Shown in pieces: positions 49,688-58,205 of a stretch of DNA of 64,000 nt (positions are counted from its first letter, which is position 1; each line of letters begins with the position of its first letter). Below the pieces are notes generated by a model, which was given only the letters and a program-made list of their open reading frames with translations, searched no databases and had not been told where the DNA came from. Origin of the DNA: Superficieibacter electus (GTDB lineage: Bacteria > Pseudomonadota > Gammaproteobacteria > Enterobacterales > Enterobacteriaceae); contig NZ_PQGD01000007.1 in the NCBI RefSeq assembly GCF_002915575.1, positions 1 through 64,000 on the forward strand, given 5' to 3'. The translations under genes and the position numbers were made by a program.

Positions 49688-50929
49688 ATGGTCACTACAA
49701 CGGAAACCAACGGCAGAGGAGGCGTGCACTATCGCCTGCTGGTGCCGCGTCTGTCATTAATGATGTTTTTACAATTCTTTATCTGGGGAAGCTGGTCGGT
49801 AACGCTTGGGCTGGTGATGACGCAGCACAACATGTCGCTATTGATTGGCGATGCATTCTCCGCCGGACCGATTGCCTCTATTCTCTCACCGTTCGTGCTG
49901 GGCATGCTGGTAGATCGCTTCTTTGCCTCGCAGAAGGTGATGGCGGTAATGCACGTGCTCGGGGCGATCATCCTGTGGTTCGTGCCGCAGGCGCTGGTAG
50001 CCCAGAACGGCGCATTGCTGATTGGCCTGCTATTTGGTTATACGCTGTGCTACATGCCGACGCTGGCGTTGACGAATAACATTGCGTTTCACAGCCTGGC
50101 GAATATCGATAAAACCTTCCCGGTGGTTCGCGTTTTCGGCACCATCGGCTGGATTGTGGCGGGGATTTTTATCGGCGTGACGGGCATCTCCGACACCACC
50201 GGCATCTTTACGCTGGCGGCAGTGTGCTCGGTCGTATTGGCGCTGTATAGCCTTACGCTGCCGCACACCCCCGCTCCGGCGAAAGGGCTGCCGATCAAGG
50301 TGCGCGATCTGTTTTGCGCCGACGCCTTCGCGCTGCTCAAAACGCGCCACTTCTTTATCTTCTCGCTGTGCGCCACGCTGATCTCCGTGCCGCTCGGTAC
50401 CTATTATGCCTACACCGCGTCATACCTTTCCGATGCCGGCGTCGCCGATGTCAGTACCGCCATGTCGTTCGGGCAGATGTCGGAAATCTTCTTTATGCTG
50501 GTGATCCCGCTGCTGTTCCGTCGTCTTGGCGTTAAATACATGCTGCTGATCGGCATGCTCGCGTGGTTCGTGCGCTATGCGCTGTTTGCGCTGGGTGTCA
50601 GTGAGGAAGGGCGCATGCTGCTGTATCTCGGCATCCTGCTGCACGGCGTTTGCTACGATTTCTTCTTCGTCGTTGGCTTTATTTATACCGACCGCGTAGC
50701 GGGCGAAAAAGTCAAAGGCCAGGCACAAAGCATGATTGTCATGTTCACCTACGGTATCGGGATGCTGCTCGGCTCGCAGATTTCCGGTGCGCTCTATAAC
50801 CGGCTGGTCGCCGGGCAAACCGTGCCGCAGGCATGGGTGACGTTCTGGTGGATACCGGCGATTGCCGCCGCGGTTATTGCATTCATTTTCCTTTTCTCTT
50901 TCCGCTATAACGAGAAAGAGTCTGCGTAA
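49688..50929 (+). CDS. NupG-like MFS nucleoside:H+ symporter family transporter
   Basis: A 413-residue major facilitator of the NHS branch with 12 helices: RLSLMMFLQFFIWGSWSVTLG at the N terminus, FAGxxG-like SAGPIASILSPFVLGMLVDRFF, and RVFGTIGWIVAGIFIG, similar to NupG, XapB and YegT. The ATG at 49688 follows AAAGGTGGAG. As the first gene of an operon with an isomerase and an oxidoreductase, it may carry a sugar or glycoside rather than a nucleoside. Confidence 0.85.
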   Translation: MVTTTETNGRGGVHYRLLVPRLSLMMFLQFFIWGSWSVTLGLVMTQHNMSLLIGDAFSAGPIASILSPFVLGMLVDRFFASQKVMAVMHVLGAIILWFVPQALVAQNGALLIGLLFGYTLCYMPTLALTNNIAFHSLANIDKTFPVVRVFGTIGWIVAGIFIGVTGISDTTGIFTLAAVCSVVLALYSLTLPHTPAPAKGLPIKVRDLFCADAFALLKTRHFFIFSLCATLISVPLGTYYAYTASYLSDAGVADVSTAMSFGQMSEIFFMLVIPLLFRRLGVKYMLLIGMLAWFVRYALFALGVSEEGRMLLYLGILLHGVCYDFFFVVGFIYTDRVAGEKVKGQAQSMIVMFTYGIGMLLGSQISGALYNRLVAGQTVPQAWVTFWWIPAIAAAVIAFIFLFSFRYNEKESA

Positions 50930-50944
50930 TTTCTGGAGGGGTTT

Positions 50945-51973
50945 ATGAGAACCATTAAGGGACCGGGTATTTTTTTATCGCAGTTTCTCGGTGAACAGCC
51001 GCCGTTCAATACCCTGGAAGGTCTGGCAGGCTGGGCGGCAGGACTGGGCTACAAAGCGCTACAGATCCCGTGTCATAACCAGGCTATTTTTGATTTGCCG
51101 CGGGCAGCAGAAAGCCAGACCTACTGCGATGAGATCGCCGGGAAACTGGCGGAGCATGGGCTGGTTATCAGCGAACTGTCCACTCATCTGGAAGGGCAAC
51201 TGGTGGCGGTGCATCCTGCTTATGATGCCGCGTTTGACGGTTTCGCGCCGCCGGAGGTGCACGGCAACGCGCAGGCTCGCCAGAGCTGGGCGACGGCGAC
51301 GCTTAAACAGGCCGCCGCCGCCTCGGCGCGCCTCGGCCTGACAGCCCACGCCACCTTCTCCGGCGCGCTGGCGTGGCCGTATTTTTATCCGTGGCCGCCG
51401 CATAATGCGCAACTGCTGGAACAGGCGTTTGACGAGCTGGCCCGTCGCTGGCGACCCATCCTCGACTGTTTTGATGAGCACGGTGTGGATGTATGCTATG
51501 AAATCCATCCGGGGGAAGATCTGCACGATGGCGTGACGTTCGAGCGTTTTCTGCAAAAAGTCGATAACCATCCGCGCTGCAATATGCTCTACGATCCGAG
51601 TCATTTATTGTTGCAACACATCGACTACCTGACGTGGATCGATATTTATCATTCCCGGATCAAAGCTTTTCACGTCAAAGACGCCGAGTACCGCCAGAAT
51701 GGCCGCAGCGGTGTCTATGGCGGCTACCAGCCGTGGCTTGCGCGGGCAGGACGTTTCCGTTCGCTGGGCGACGGGCAGGTCGATTTCAAAACTATTTTTA
51801 GCAAACTGACGCAGTATGATTATCCCGGATGGGCGGTGCTGGAATGGGAATGCTGCCTGAAAGAGAGCGAAACGGGCGCTCGCGAGGGCAGTGAGTTTAT
51901 TCGACGCCATATTATTCCGGTGTCTGCCCATGCTTTTGATGATTTCGCCGCGGGTAACGAGGTGCGTAAATGA
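50945..51973 (+). CDS. Sugar phosphate isomerase/epimerase-type TIM barrel protein
   Basis: A 342-residue AP endonuclease 2-type TIM barrel. Metal-binding residues of the family are visible: CYEIHPGEDLHDG (Glu, His), MLYDPSHLLLQ (Asp, His), HVKDAEY (His, Asp) and VLEWECCLKE (Glu). Relatives include inosose isomerase, xylose-isomerase-like enzymes and sugar epimerases. The substrate is unknown. It overlaps the oxidoreductase gene in an ATGA pair. Confidence 0.85.
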   Translation: MRTIKGPGIFLSQFLGEQPPFNTLEGLAGWAAGLGYKALQIPCHNQAIFDLPRAAESQTYCDEIAGKLAEHGLVISELSTHLEGQLVAVHPAYDAAFDGFAPPEVHGNAQARQSWATATLKQAAAASARLGLTAHATFSGALAWPYFYPWPPHNAQLLEQAFDELARRWRPILDCFDEHGVDVCYEIHPGEDLHDGVTFERFLQKVDNHPRCNMLYDPSHLLLQHIDYLTWIDIYHSRIKAFHVKDAEYRQNGRSGVYGGYQPWLARAGRFRSLGDGQVDFKTIFSKLTQYDYPGWAVLEWECCLKESETGAREGSEFIRRHIIPVSAHAFDDFAAGNEVRK

Positions 51974-53118
51974 TCAAGGTCGGTATTATCGGTAGCGGTT
52001 TTATTGGCCCGGCACATCTCGAAGCGTTGCGTCGGTTGGGGGATGTTGAGGTGGTGGCGTTGTGCGACAGTACCCTTGACGCCGCGCAGCAGAAAGCACG
52101 GGCGCTGAATGTGCCCCATGCTTATGACAGTGTGGCAGCGCTACTGGCGCATCCGGGGCTGCAGGTGGTACATAATTGTACGCCGAATCATCTGCACGCC
52201 GCGATTAACCGGCAGATCCTGCAGGCCGGGAAGCACGTTTTCTCTGAGAAACCGCTGTGCATGACCGGCGAAGAAGCGCGGGAACTGGTGCAACTGGCGG
52301 AGCAGGCTGGTGTGGTGCATGGCGTCAGCTTTGTCTATCGCCAGTTTGCCATGGTGCAGCAGGCGGCCAGTATGCGCCGTGCGGGAAGTGTCGGGAGCAT
52401 TTTTTCGGCCCACGGTAGCTATTTACAGGACTGGATGCTGCTGGAAACTGACTATAACTGGCGGGTAGACGCTAAGCAGGGCGGCGCATCGCGCACAGTA
52501 GCAGATATCGGCTCTCACTGGTGCGATACCATCCAGTTTGTTACAGGCAAGCAGATTGTTGAGGTAATGGCCGACCTGTCGATTGTCTGGCCGACACGCA
52601 AGGCGAGTGTGACGGGCGCAGCAACGTTCAATCAGGATAGCGGCAACGCCCGCTATGAAGACCGTCCGGTATCTACCGAAGATATGGGGTCTATCCTGTT
52701 TCGTTTTGAGGACGGGAGTAAGGGCTGTTTTCACGTTTCGCAAGTCAGCGCGGGGCGCAAAAACCGGCTTAATTTTGAGATTAACGGCAGCGCCTGCTCG
52801 CTGGCGTGGGATCAGGAAATACCGCAGCACTTGTGGGTAGGCCAGCGTTCACAGCCGAATCAGTTGCTCAGCGACGATCCGGGACTGATGAACGCCGACG
52901 TTGCCGCCAGTGCGCATTTCCCCGGCGGTCATATCGAAGGCTGGCCGGATGCTTTTAAAAATATGCTCGGGCAGTTTTATCAGGCGGTAAGGGAAGGGCG
53001 TAAGCCCGTACGTTCTGATACTTTTGCCTCGTTTTATGATGGCGCAAACGTAATGTATTTGATTGAGGCGATTGTTAAAAGTCATCAACAACAGCGCTGG
53101 GTACGCGTTGAGCCGTGA
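51970..53118 (+). CDS. Gfo/Idh/MocA-family oxidoreductase
   Basis: A 382-residue NAD(P)-dependent dehydrogenase. The N-terminal Rossmann motif is VGIIGSGFIGPAHLEALR, followed by the FSEKPLCMT motif with the conserved Lys and the DIGSHWCDTIQF active-site His segment. Family members oxidise sugars, sugar alcohols or inositols at ring positions. Together with the isomerase it suggests a pathway through a keto sugar, but no specific compound can be named. Confidence 0.87.
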   Translation: MIKVGIIGSGFIGPAHLEALRRLGDVEVVALCDSTLDAAQQKARALNVPHAYDSVAALLAHPGLQVVHNCTPNHLHAAINRQILQAGKHVFSEKPLCMTGEEARELVQLAEQAGVVHGVSFVYRQFAMVQQAASMRRAGSVGSIFSAHGSYLQDWMLLETDYNWRVDAKQGGASRTVADIGSHWCDTIQFVTGKQIVEVMADLSIVWPTRKASVTGAATFNQDSGNARYEDRPVSTEDMGSILFRFEDGSKGCFHVSQVSAGRKNRLNFEINGSACSLAWDQEIPQHLWVGQRSQPNQLLSDDPGLMNADVAASAHFPGGHIEGWPDAFKNMLGQFYQAVREGRKPVRSDTFASFYDGANVMYLIEAIVKSHQQQRWVRVEP

Positions 53119-53121
53119 ATC

Positions 53122-53143
53122 ATTGCCCGGTTCGCCGGGCAAT
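53122..53143 (+). terminator. Hairpin at the end of the LacI-controlled operon
   Basis: ATTGCCCGG (53122-53130) pairs with CCGGGCAAT (53135-53143) around a TTCG loop. The downstream tail is only moderately T-rich. Confidence 0.6.
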
Positions 53144-53195
53144 ACATTTATGATAACCTGCCATTATCAACGCTAATGCAGGGTTTGCCGTCACT

Positions 53196-54176
53196 ATGTC
53201 CATCCAAAAAATAGCCCGTCTCGCCGGCGTCTCGGTGGCGACGGTATCGCGCGTGCTCAACAACAGCGATACTGTCAAAGCGAAAAACCGTGAGCGCGTG
53301 CTGGCGGCAATTGCGGAAAGTAATTACCAGCCCAATCTGCTGGCGCGGCAATTGCGTACCGCGCGCAGTTACATGATTCTGGTGATGGTCTCCAACATTG
53401 CTAACCCCTTTTGTGCGGCGGTGGTGAAAGGCATTGAAGAAGAGGCGGAGAAAAACGGCTATCGTATTCTGCTGTGTAACTCCGGTTCAGACATTGAACG
53501 CTCGCGCTCGGGCCTGACGCTGCTTTCCGGTAAAATCGTTGACGGTATCATTACGATGGATGCCTTCTCTAAGCTGCCGGAGCTGGCAACGCTGATTGGT
53601 GACGCGCCGTGGGTTCAGTGCGCGGAATATGCCGACAGCGGCGCGGTTTCCTGCGTGGGTATTAACGATGTCGATGCCGCACAGCATGTGGTTTCCTGGC
53701 TGGCTGACAAAGGCCGACAGCGTATCGCCCTGATTAACCACGATCTACATTATAAATATGCCCGCCTGCGCGAGCGCGGCTATAAAAGTGTGATCCATAC
53801 GCGTGAGCTGGTGTATCAGTCGGTCGAATATGCCAGCGAACTTAGTGCCGCAGCAGGGAAAGCCGCCGCCGAAAGGCTGCTGGCAGCAGAAACGCGCCCC
53901 GACGCGATCTTTGCGGTTTCTGATACGCTTGCCGCCGGTGCTATCAGGGCGATTGAGCAGGCCGGGTTACGGGTGCCGGAGGATGTTGCGGTAGTCGGTT
54001 TCGACGGTACCGATCTGGCCGAGATGATCACCCCGCAGCTCACGACCATCGAGCAACCCTCGCATGAGATTGGCCGTAAGGCGGTCGGGCTGCTGCTGAC
54101 TAAAATCGATAATCCCGACTCCAGCACCGAACGGGTTATGATGGCGTGGCAATTAACCCCGCGCGCCAGCGCCTAG
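53196..54176 (+). CDS. LacI-family transcriptional regulator
   Basis: A 326-residue regulator with the LacI helix-turn-helix at residues 1-25 (IQKIARLAGVSVATVSRVLNN), a hinge helix (NYQPNLLARQLRT) and a periplasmic-binding-protein-like effector domain (MVSNIANPFCAAVVKGIEEEAEKNGY to VVGFDGTDLAEMITPQLTTIEQP). It follows the operon it probably represses. The paired palindromes at 49624-49666 would be its operators. It overlaps the convergent slam-like gene by 4 bases. Confidence 0.9.
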   Translation: MSIQKIARLAGVSVATVSRVLNNSDTVKAKNRERVLAAIAESNYQPNLLARQLRTARSYMILVMVSNIANPFCAAVVKGIEEEAEKNGYRILLCNSGSDIERSRSGLTLLSGKIVDGIITMDAFSKLPELATLIGDAPWVQCAEYADSGAVSCVGINDVDAAQHVVSWLADKGRQRIALINHDLHYKYARLRERGYKSVIHTRELVYQSVEYASELSAAAGKAAAERLLAAETRPDAIFAVSDTLAAGAIRAIEQAGLRVPEDVAVVGFDGTDLAEMITPQLTTIEQPSHEIGRKAVGLLLTKIDNPDSSTERVMMAWQLTPRASA

Positions 54177-55609
54177 AAGCGTTTATCCAGGGTTAAATAC
54201 ACGTTCCTCTGGGTATAGTCATAGAAATCGATGTTGCTGCTCACCTTCTTATAGACAAAATTCAGCTTTGGCATCACCGACATAAAATGCAGGTCGCGAT
54301 GCCAGAGTGACAGCATGCCAATCTGCTCGTTATCCTGGCGGCGAACGCCAAAAATGTCGTTATCGGCATCGTAATGCCGTCTGGCAAGTGCGCCCATCAG
54401 CCCGGCGGAAATCCCCCATGGCAGATCGGCTTCCAGCCCGCTGCGCAAGCTATAGCGCTGGTTCGTTTCGCTGTCAGTGGTGGTATTTTGCCAGGCAACG
54501 TCGCCGCCTGCGAACACTGACAGTCGCGCGTTAACCACGTGCGACAGCGTGGTCGAGACGTAGCGATTATCACCAGCTAAAAAATCATACTGCGAATTAT
54601 CGTAATGCAGCTTCTGGTATTCCAGTACCTGACTAATTTGCCACGCCGGGGAGAGTAAATAGCTGTACTCCATGCGCATGCCCGGTCCGGACGAATAGTC
54701 CTCGGTACCGTACCAGCGTTTCTCATAAAACGGCAGCACAGAGAGCTGCTGGCGAAAATCCTGCCAGCGATAACCGGCGTACAGGCGGCTGGTAATATCG
54801 TCAAAGCGATGGTTATTCCAGTAGCTTTTACCCGTCACTGTACCAAGAAAACGCAGCGAATGCCGGTCATAAAGAGGCACATCTTTTTGCAGCGCACCGT
54901 TAAACCAGAAGCCTTCGCCGCGCTGCGGGTACGCCTCTTTATTGCGGATAAACAGCCTGTCGCCGATGCGAATATATTTACCGGTCGAGGCATTATTGAC
55001 GTTGCTGTCATTGAGATAGCTCACGCTAAGGTTGCCGGTCAGGCGATCCTGTGACTGGATACGCTGAAGGTAAGCGTTGATCCGTTGCGTGACTTCCGGC
55101 GGCGGGCTGGTGCTTTTTACCCGCTCAAAGTTATATTCCGCCGCATCAAACTGCCGGTCCTCGTACAGCGCACGGGCCAGATCGAGACGCACGGCGGCAA
55201 AATCAGGATGCTCACCGAGAATTGCGCGATAGTTTTCGATTGCCTCGCCGTAGTGACCTTCACTGCGTGCTAATCCGGCTTTCGCATAGTGGATAAGCAC
55301 GCTATCCGGCGAAGCAGAGCGTTCATAGACCGGGAGAATACTTTTGACGATCGGCCACGCTTCATCGCGTACTGCCTGGTCCAGCAGTGCTTTTGCCAAC
55401 GCGGGCTGTGCCGCAAGCTGTTGATTAGACACGTGCAGCATGTTGCCGGAAACCTTTTCGCTCGCGGCTTTTGGCGTTAAACGTTCAAAATTCGGCGACG
55501 CCGGGATCATGGTGTTGTCGTCAGGAGCCGCCGTGGCGACGCCCGGTAAACAGAGCGTGAATAGCAGGGAGCGCAGGCGCAGGGAGGACATACCGCAGAT
55601 TACCATCAT
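54173..55609 (-). CDS. Slam-type surface lipoprotein assembly modifier (DUF560)
   Basis: A 478-residue outer-membrane protein. A signal sequence (LLFTLCLPGVATAA) is followed by TPR-like repeats (about residues 60-180; ALLDQAVRDEAWPIVKSILPVYERS, HYGEAIENYRAILGEHPDFAAVRLDLARALYEDRQFDAAEYNF). A DUF560-type beta-barrel ends the protein in terminal Phe (DKRF). This is the Slam architecture. Slam proteins move specific lipoproteins to the cell surface or secrete haemophilin-like proteins. The gene just upstream on this strand encodes a fitting client. Starts at 55609 and 55591 are both possible. Confidence 0.85.
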   Translation of the reverse strand: MMVICGMSSLRLRSLLFTLCLPGVATAAPDDNTMIPASPNFERLTPKAASEKVSGNMLHVSNQQLAAQPALAKALLDQAVRDEAWPIVKSILPVYERSASPDSVLIHYAKAGLARSEGHYGEAIENYRAILGEHPDFAAVRLDLARALYEDRQFDAAEYNFERVKSTSPPPEVTQRINAYLQRIQSQDRLTGNLSVSYLNDSNVNNASTGKYIRIGDRLFIRNKEAYPQRGEGFWFNGALQKDVPLYDRHSLRFLGTVTGKSYWNNHRFDDITSRLYAGYRWQDFRQQLSVLPFYEKRWYGTEDYSSGPGMRMEYSYLLSPAWQISQVLEYQKLHYDNSQYDFLAGDNRYVSTTLSHVVNARLSVFAGGDVAWQNTTTDSETNQRYSLRSGLEADLPWGISAGLMGALARRHYDADNDIFGVRRQDNEQIGMLSLWHRDLHFMSVMPKLNFVYKKVSSNIDFYDYTQRNVYLTLDKRF

Positions 55610-55613
55610 CAGG

Positions 55614-55638
55614 AAAACCGGCCAGTTATGCTGGCCGG
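55614..55638 (-). terminator. Intrinsic terminator between slp and slam genes (minus strand)
   Basis: CCGGCCAG (55618-55625) and CTGGCCGG (55631-55638) form an 8-bp stem; read on the minus strand it is followed by TTTT. It would lower Slam expression relative to the lipoprotein. Confidence 0.75.
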
Positions 55639-55645
55639 TAAAGTA

Positions 55646-56386
55646 TTATTGTTTTGTTGCGCCAAACGACGCGCTTTTGCTGGTATCCGCAAATTCTGCG
55701 ATGCCGCCCAGCTCTTCAGCGGCAGGGCCATTAAAGTGACCGACGAAAGTACCGTTCTCACCGCCGGACTGCGCATTACCATTAAAGCCACCGTCGACGA
55801 TATTCCCTTGCATGGCCACCGCTGAACCAAAGTCGTCGTTGCCGGTGATATTACCGTTAATGGTTTTCGCTGCGAAATCAACGTTGAAGCTGGCATCGGT
55901 ACGCACGCCGTCGCGCATCCCGGAACCTACATAGGTCGCGCTGCCCTGCGTCGGCACGTTAGCGGCGGCGGTGCCTTCGCCGCTGTAGAATACGCCGTGC
56001 TCGCCTTTTTCCTGCGATGTCCAGCTACCGAACAGGGTGTAGCTCATGGGTCCGCAACACCAACTGGTACTAGAGACTTTCGTGTCGTCTGCTTTGACCA
56101 GGCTTTCCGTCCAGGTACCGCCAAAAGTAATACCGTCACGGCGCATCTGATATTCATTACCATCTGGCGTAGTGTAAGTGACACCGGAGACACTCCCCAG
56201 CGTGGCTTTACTTTCCGGTGGCGATTGCGGCTGCTCCGGTGCAGGCGTCGTTCCGTTATCAGGCTGAGTCGGCGTAGTCGTTTGCGGTGGGGTCGAGTCG
56301 TTATCATGGTGACCGCCGCCACCGCCTCCTCCACAGGCAGCAAGTACAAGAACGGAAAGTAAAATCGCAGGTTTAAGGTGAGTCAT
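55646..56386 (-). CDS. Slam-dependent surface lipoprotein with TbpB-type beta-barrel
   Basis: A 246-residue lipoprotein. Lipobox LAAC (C18) is followed by seven Gly and HH, then a Pro/Thr/Gln-rich tether to about residue 65, a flexible anchor typical of TbpB-like proteins. The C-terminal 130 residues have the pattern of the eight-stranded TbpB barrel: ATYVGSGMRDG, FNVDFAAKTINGNITG, GTFVGHFNGPAAEELGGIAEF. The ATG at 56386 has AGGA upstream; the one at 56395 overlaps it. The ligand could be an iron or haem protein, but that is not shown. Confidence 0.85.
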   Translation of the reverse strand: MTHLKPAILLSVLVLAACGGGGGGGHHDNDSTPPQTTTPTQPDNGTTPAPEQPQSPPESKATLGSVSGVTYTTPDGNEYQMRRDGITFGGTWTESLVKADDTKVSSTSWCCGPMSYTLFGSWTSQEKGEHGVFYSGEGTAAANVPTQGSATYVGSGMRDGVRTDASFNVDFAAKTINGNITGNDDFGSAVAMQGNIVDGGFNGNAQSGGENGTFVGHFNGPAAEELGGIAEFADTSKSASFGATKQ

Positions 56387-56620
56387 AATAAACATCCTGT
56401 TTCAGAGGAAATGTGCCGACGAGGAAAAGGAATTTGTGGACATATTAAGACATATTTTTTTACATAAATTATAGGAATTATCCTGGATGGCGGGCGTGGT
56501 GGCGGAGTGTGTAAAGGGAAACGTAAAGGTGGAATTATAACTCAATGAAATTAATAACTTTTATAAAAATATGGTAGAGCAGGATTATCCGCGCACCCTA
56601 ATAATTGGTAGGGAAAATAA

Positions 56621-56651
56621 CCCCGCGAAGATATTATTTTTCCGCGCGGGG
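56621..56651 (-). terminator. Intrinsic terminator after the MFS efflux gene (minus strand)
   Basis: CCCCGCG (56621-56627) pairs with CGCGGGG (56645-56651) around a 17-base loop; on the minus strand it is followed by TTATTTT. The stretch from 56387 to 56620 is AT-rich upstream sequence of the lipoprotein gene without an ORF. Confidence 0.65.
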
Positions 56652-56658
56652 CAAGCTC

Positions 56659-58098
56659 TTATCCTTTAATTTGCATACACCGATTATCCACAGCAATAAA
56701 AAGTCGCTGGCGGTACAGCACGGCAACAATCGCTAATATCACCATCATCACCACTTCTACACCAAGGAATCCAGCCATTGCCTGCGGGTAGTGTCCATTT
56801 CCCTGGCGCGCTATTGCCAGATACAGTGACCCAAGAACAGCTGGCCCTAACCCGAGCGTCGCCTGTTGCAACGTGCTCAGGATCGCGCTGCCTGCTCCGG
56901 CGTCGCAGGCGCTGATATCTTTCATCCCAACCCGATAAAAACTGTTTACTATCAATGCCTGCCCGTAACCAATTAACACGGTGGATGGCACCAGCAATAG
57001 CGTGGTGGTGGCGCTGTCAAAACGCCAGAAGGTGAACATCAGCGCCAGTAGCCCCAATATCTGCACCGTCAGACCCGTCAGCAGAATGCGCCCGGTGCTG
57101 TAGCGGGCAATCAAGCGCGGGGCATACAGTGCGGAAACAAAATAGGCGATACCCAGTGCGATAAAACTGTTGCCGGACTGCCAGGGAGCCATACCCAGCC
57201 CTTTTTGCATCGTCAGCGCCATGCAGAACATAAACCCCGACCAGGCGCTGAAGAACAGCAGAGCGATAACCATCCCAAAGCGGATACTGGCAAGCTGAAG
57301 CAGGCGCGGCGGCAGAAGAGGTTGCCTGCCCTGCGATTCCTGACGACGTGCGCTGGCCCGCATCCACAGCCCCAGCGGTATCATCGCTAATAGCGCGGCC
57401 TGTGTTGGCCATGGCCAGTGTAGTTCTGGCCCGAGCGCCAGGGGGAACAGCAGACAGCAAAGGATCGCCGCCAGTAAAAAGGTACCCTGCCAGTCAATAC
57501 GCGACGCTTGTTCTCGACGCGTCTCCGGGACATAACGTCGGGTCAGCGCCAGCACGACCAGGCAAATCGGGACATTAATAAAGAAGGCGTTACGCCAGCC
57601 CAGCCCGGCAATATCCGCAGACACCAGCCAGCCGCCGCCCATCTGCCCAACGATAAAAGCAATCCCGCCGATCCCACCATACAGACTGATTGCCCGCGCA
57701 TGAGCTGGACCTTTGAGGGTAACGTGCAGGGTGGCAAGGATCTGCGGCACAATCAGCGCCGCGCCTGCGCCCTGTATAATACGTGCGCCCAGCAGTTGCG
57801 TAATCGTCGTTGCCATTCCGCACAGCAATGAGGCCACGCCAAAGGCCGCCACGCCCCACATAAACAGGCGGCGTCGACCATAGTTGTCGCCAAGTTTACT
57901 GCCCATCGCCAGACATACGGCGAAGGCTACGCCGTAGAGCGCGACAATGAGTTCAAGCTGGGTCGCGCTGGCATGTAACGATTCGGTAATCGACTCCAGC
58001 GCTACGTTGGTAATTGAGGTGTCAATCAGCGGCAGCATCTGGCCGGTTAACAGTAGAATCAGGGCCGCCCGGCCCGGTGAAACAGCAGACGTATTCAT
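56659..58098 (-). CDS. 14-helix MFS drug efflux transporter (EmrB/QacA type)
   Basis: A 479-residue major facilitator of the DHA2 branch with 14 predicted helices. Motifs include LPLIDTSITNVAL (helix 1), GSKLGDNYGRRRLFMWG (motif A) and GARIIQGAGAALIVPQILA with motif C-like GGxGGIAFIVGQMGGGWL. It probably exports drugs or toxic organic compounds. The minus-strand ATG at 58098 has GGAG upstream and is preferred to GTG 58104. It diverges from the MmyB-like regulator gene. Confidence 0.88.
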   Translation of the reverse strand: MNTSAVSPGRAALILLLTGQMLPLIDTSITNVALESITESLHASATQLELIVALYGVAFAVCLAMGSKLGDNYGRRRLFMWGVAAFGVASLLCGMATTITQLLGARIIQGAGAALIVPQILATLHVTLKGPAHARAISLYGGIGGIAFIVGQMGGGWLVSADIAGLGWRNAFFINVPICLVVLALTRRYVPETRREQASRIDWQGTFLLAAILCCLLFPLALGPELHWPWPTQAALLAMIPLGLWMRASARRQESQGRQPLLPPRLLQLASIRFGMVIALLFFSAWSGFMFCMALTMQKGLGMAPWQSGNSFIALGIAYFVSALYAPRLIARYSTGRILLTGLTVQILGLLALMFTFWRFDSATTTLLLVPSTVLIGYGQALIVNSFYRVGMKDISACDAGAGSAILSTLQQATLGLGPAVLGSLYLAIARQGNGHYPQAMAGFLGVEVVMMVILAIVAVLYRQRLFIAVDNRCMQIKG

Positions 58099-58156
58099 GG
58101 TCACTCCATTGCGTCATACAACGATGGGGCGTAGCATCGCTGAATTAAAAAACCGG

Positions 58157-58180
58157 TACCAGTTCTTGCTTATACTGGTA
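58157..58180. promoter_or_regulatory. Candidate operator/promoter between MFS and MmyB-like genes
   Basis: TACCAGT (58157-58163) and ACTGGTA (58174-58180) are inverted repeats separated by 10 bases; TATACT at 58171-58176 is a -10-like box for the regulator gene. The MmyB-like protein may bind here and control both divergent genes. Confidence 0.6.
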
Positions 58181-58205
58181 CTGGCACTACCCGGCTGGAG
58201 AAACC

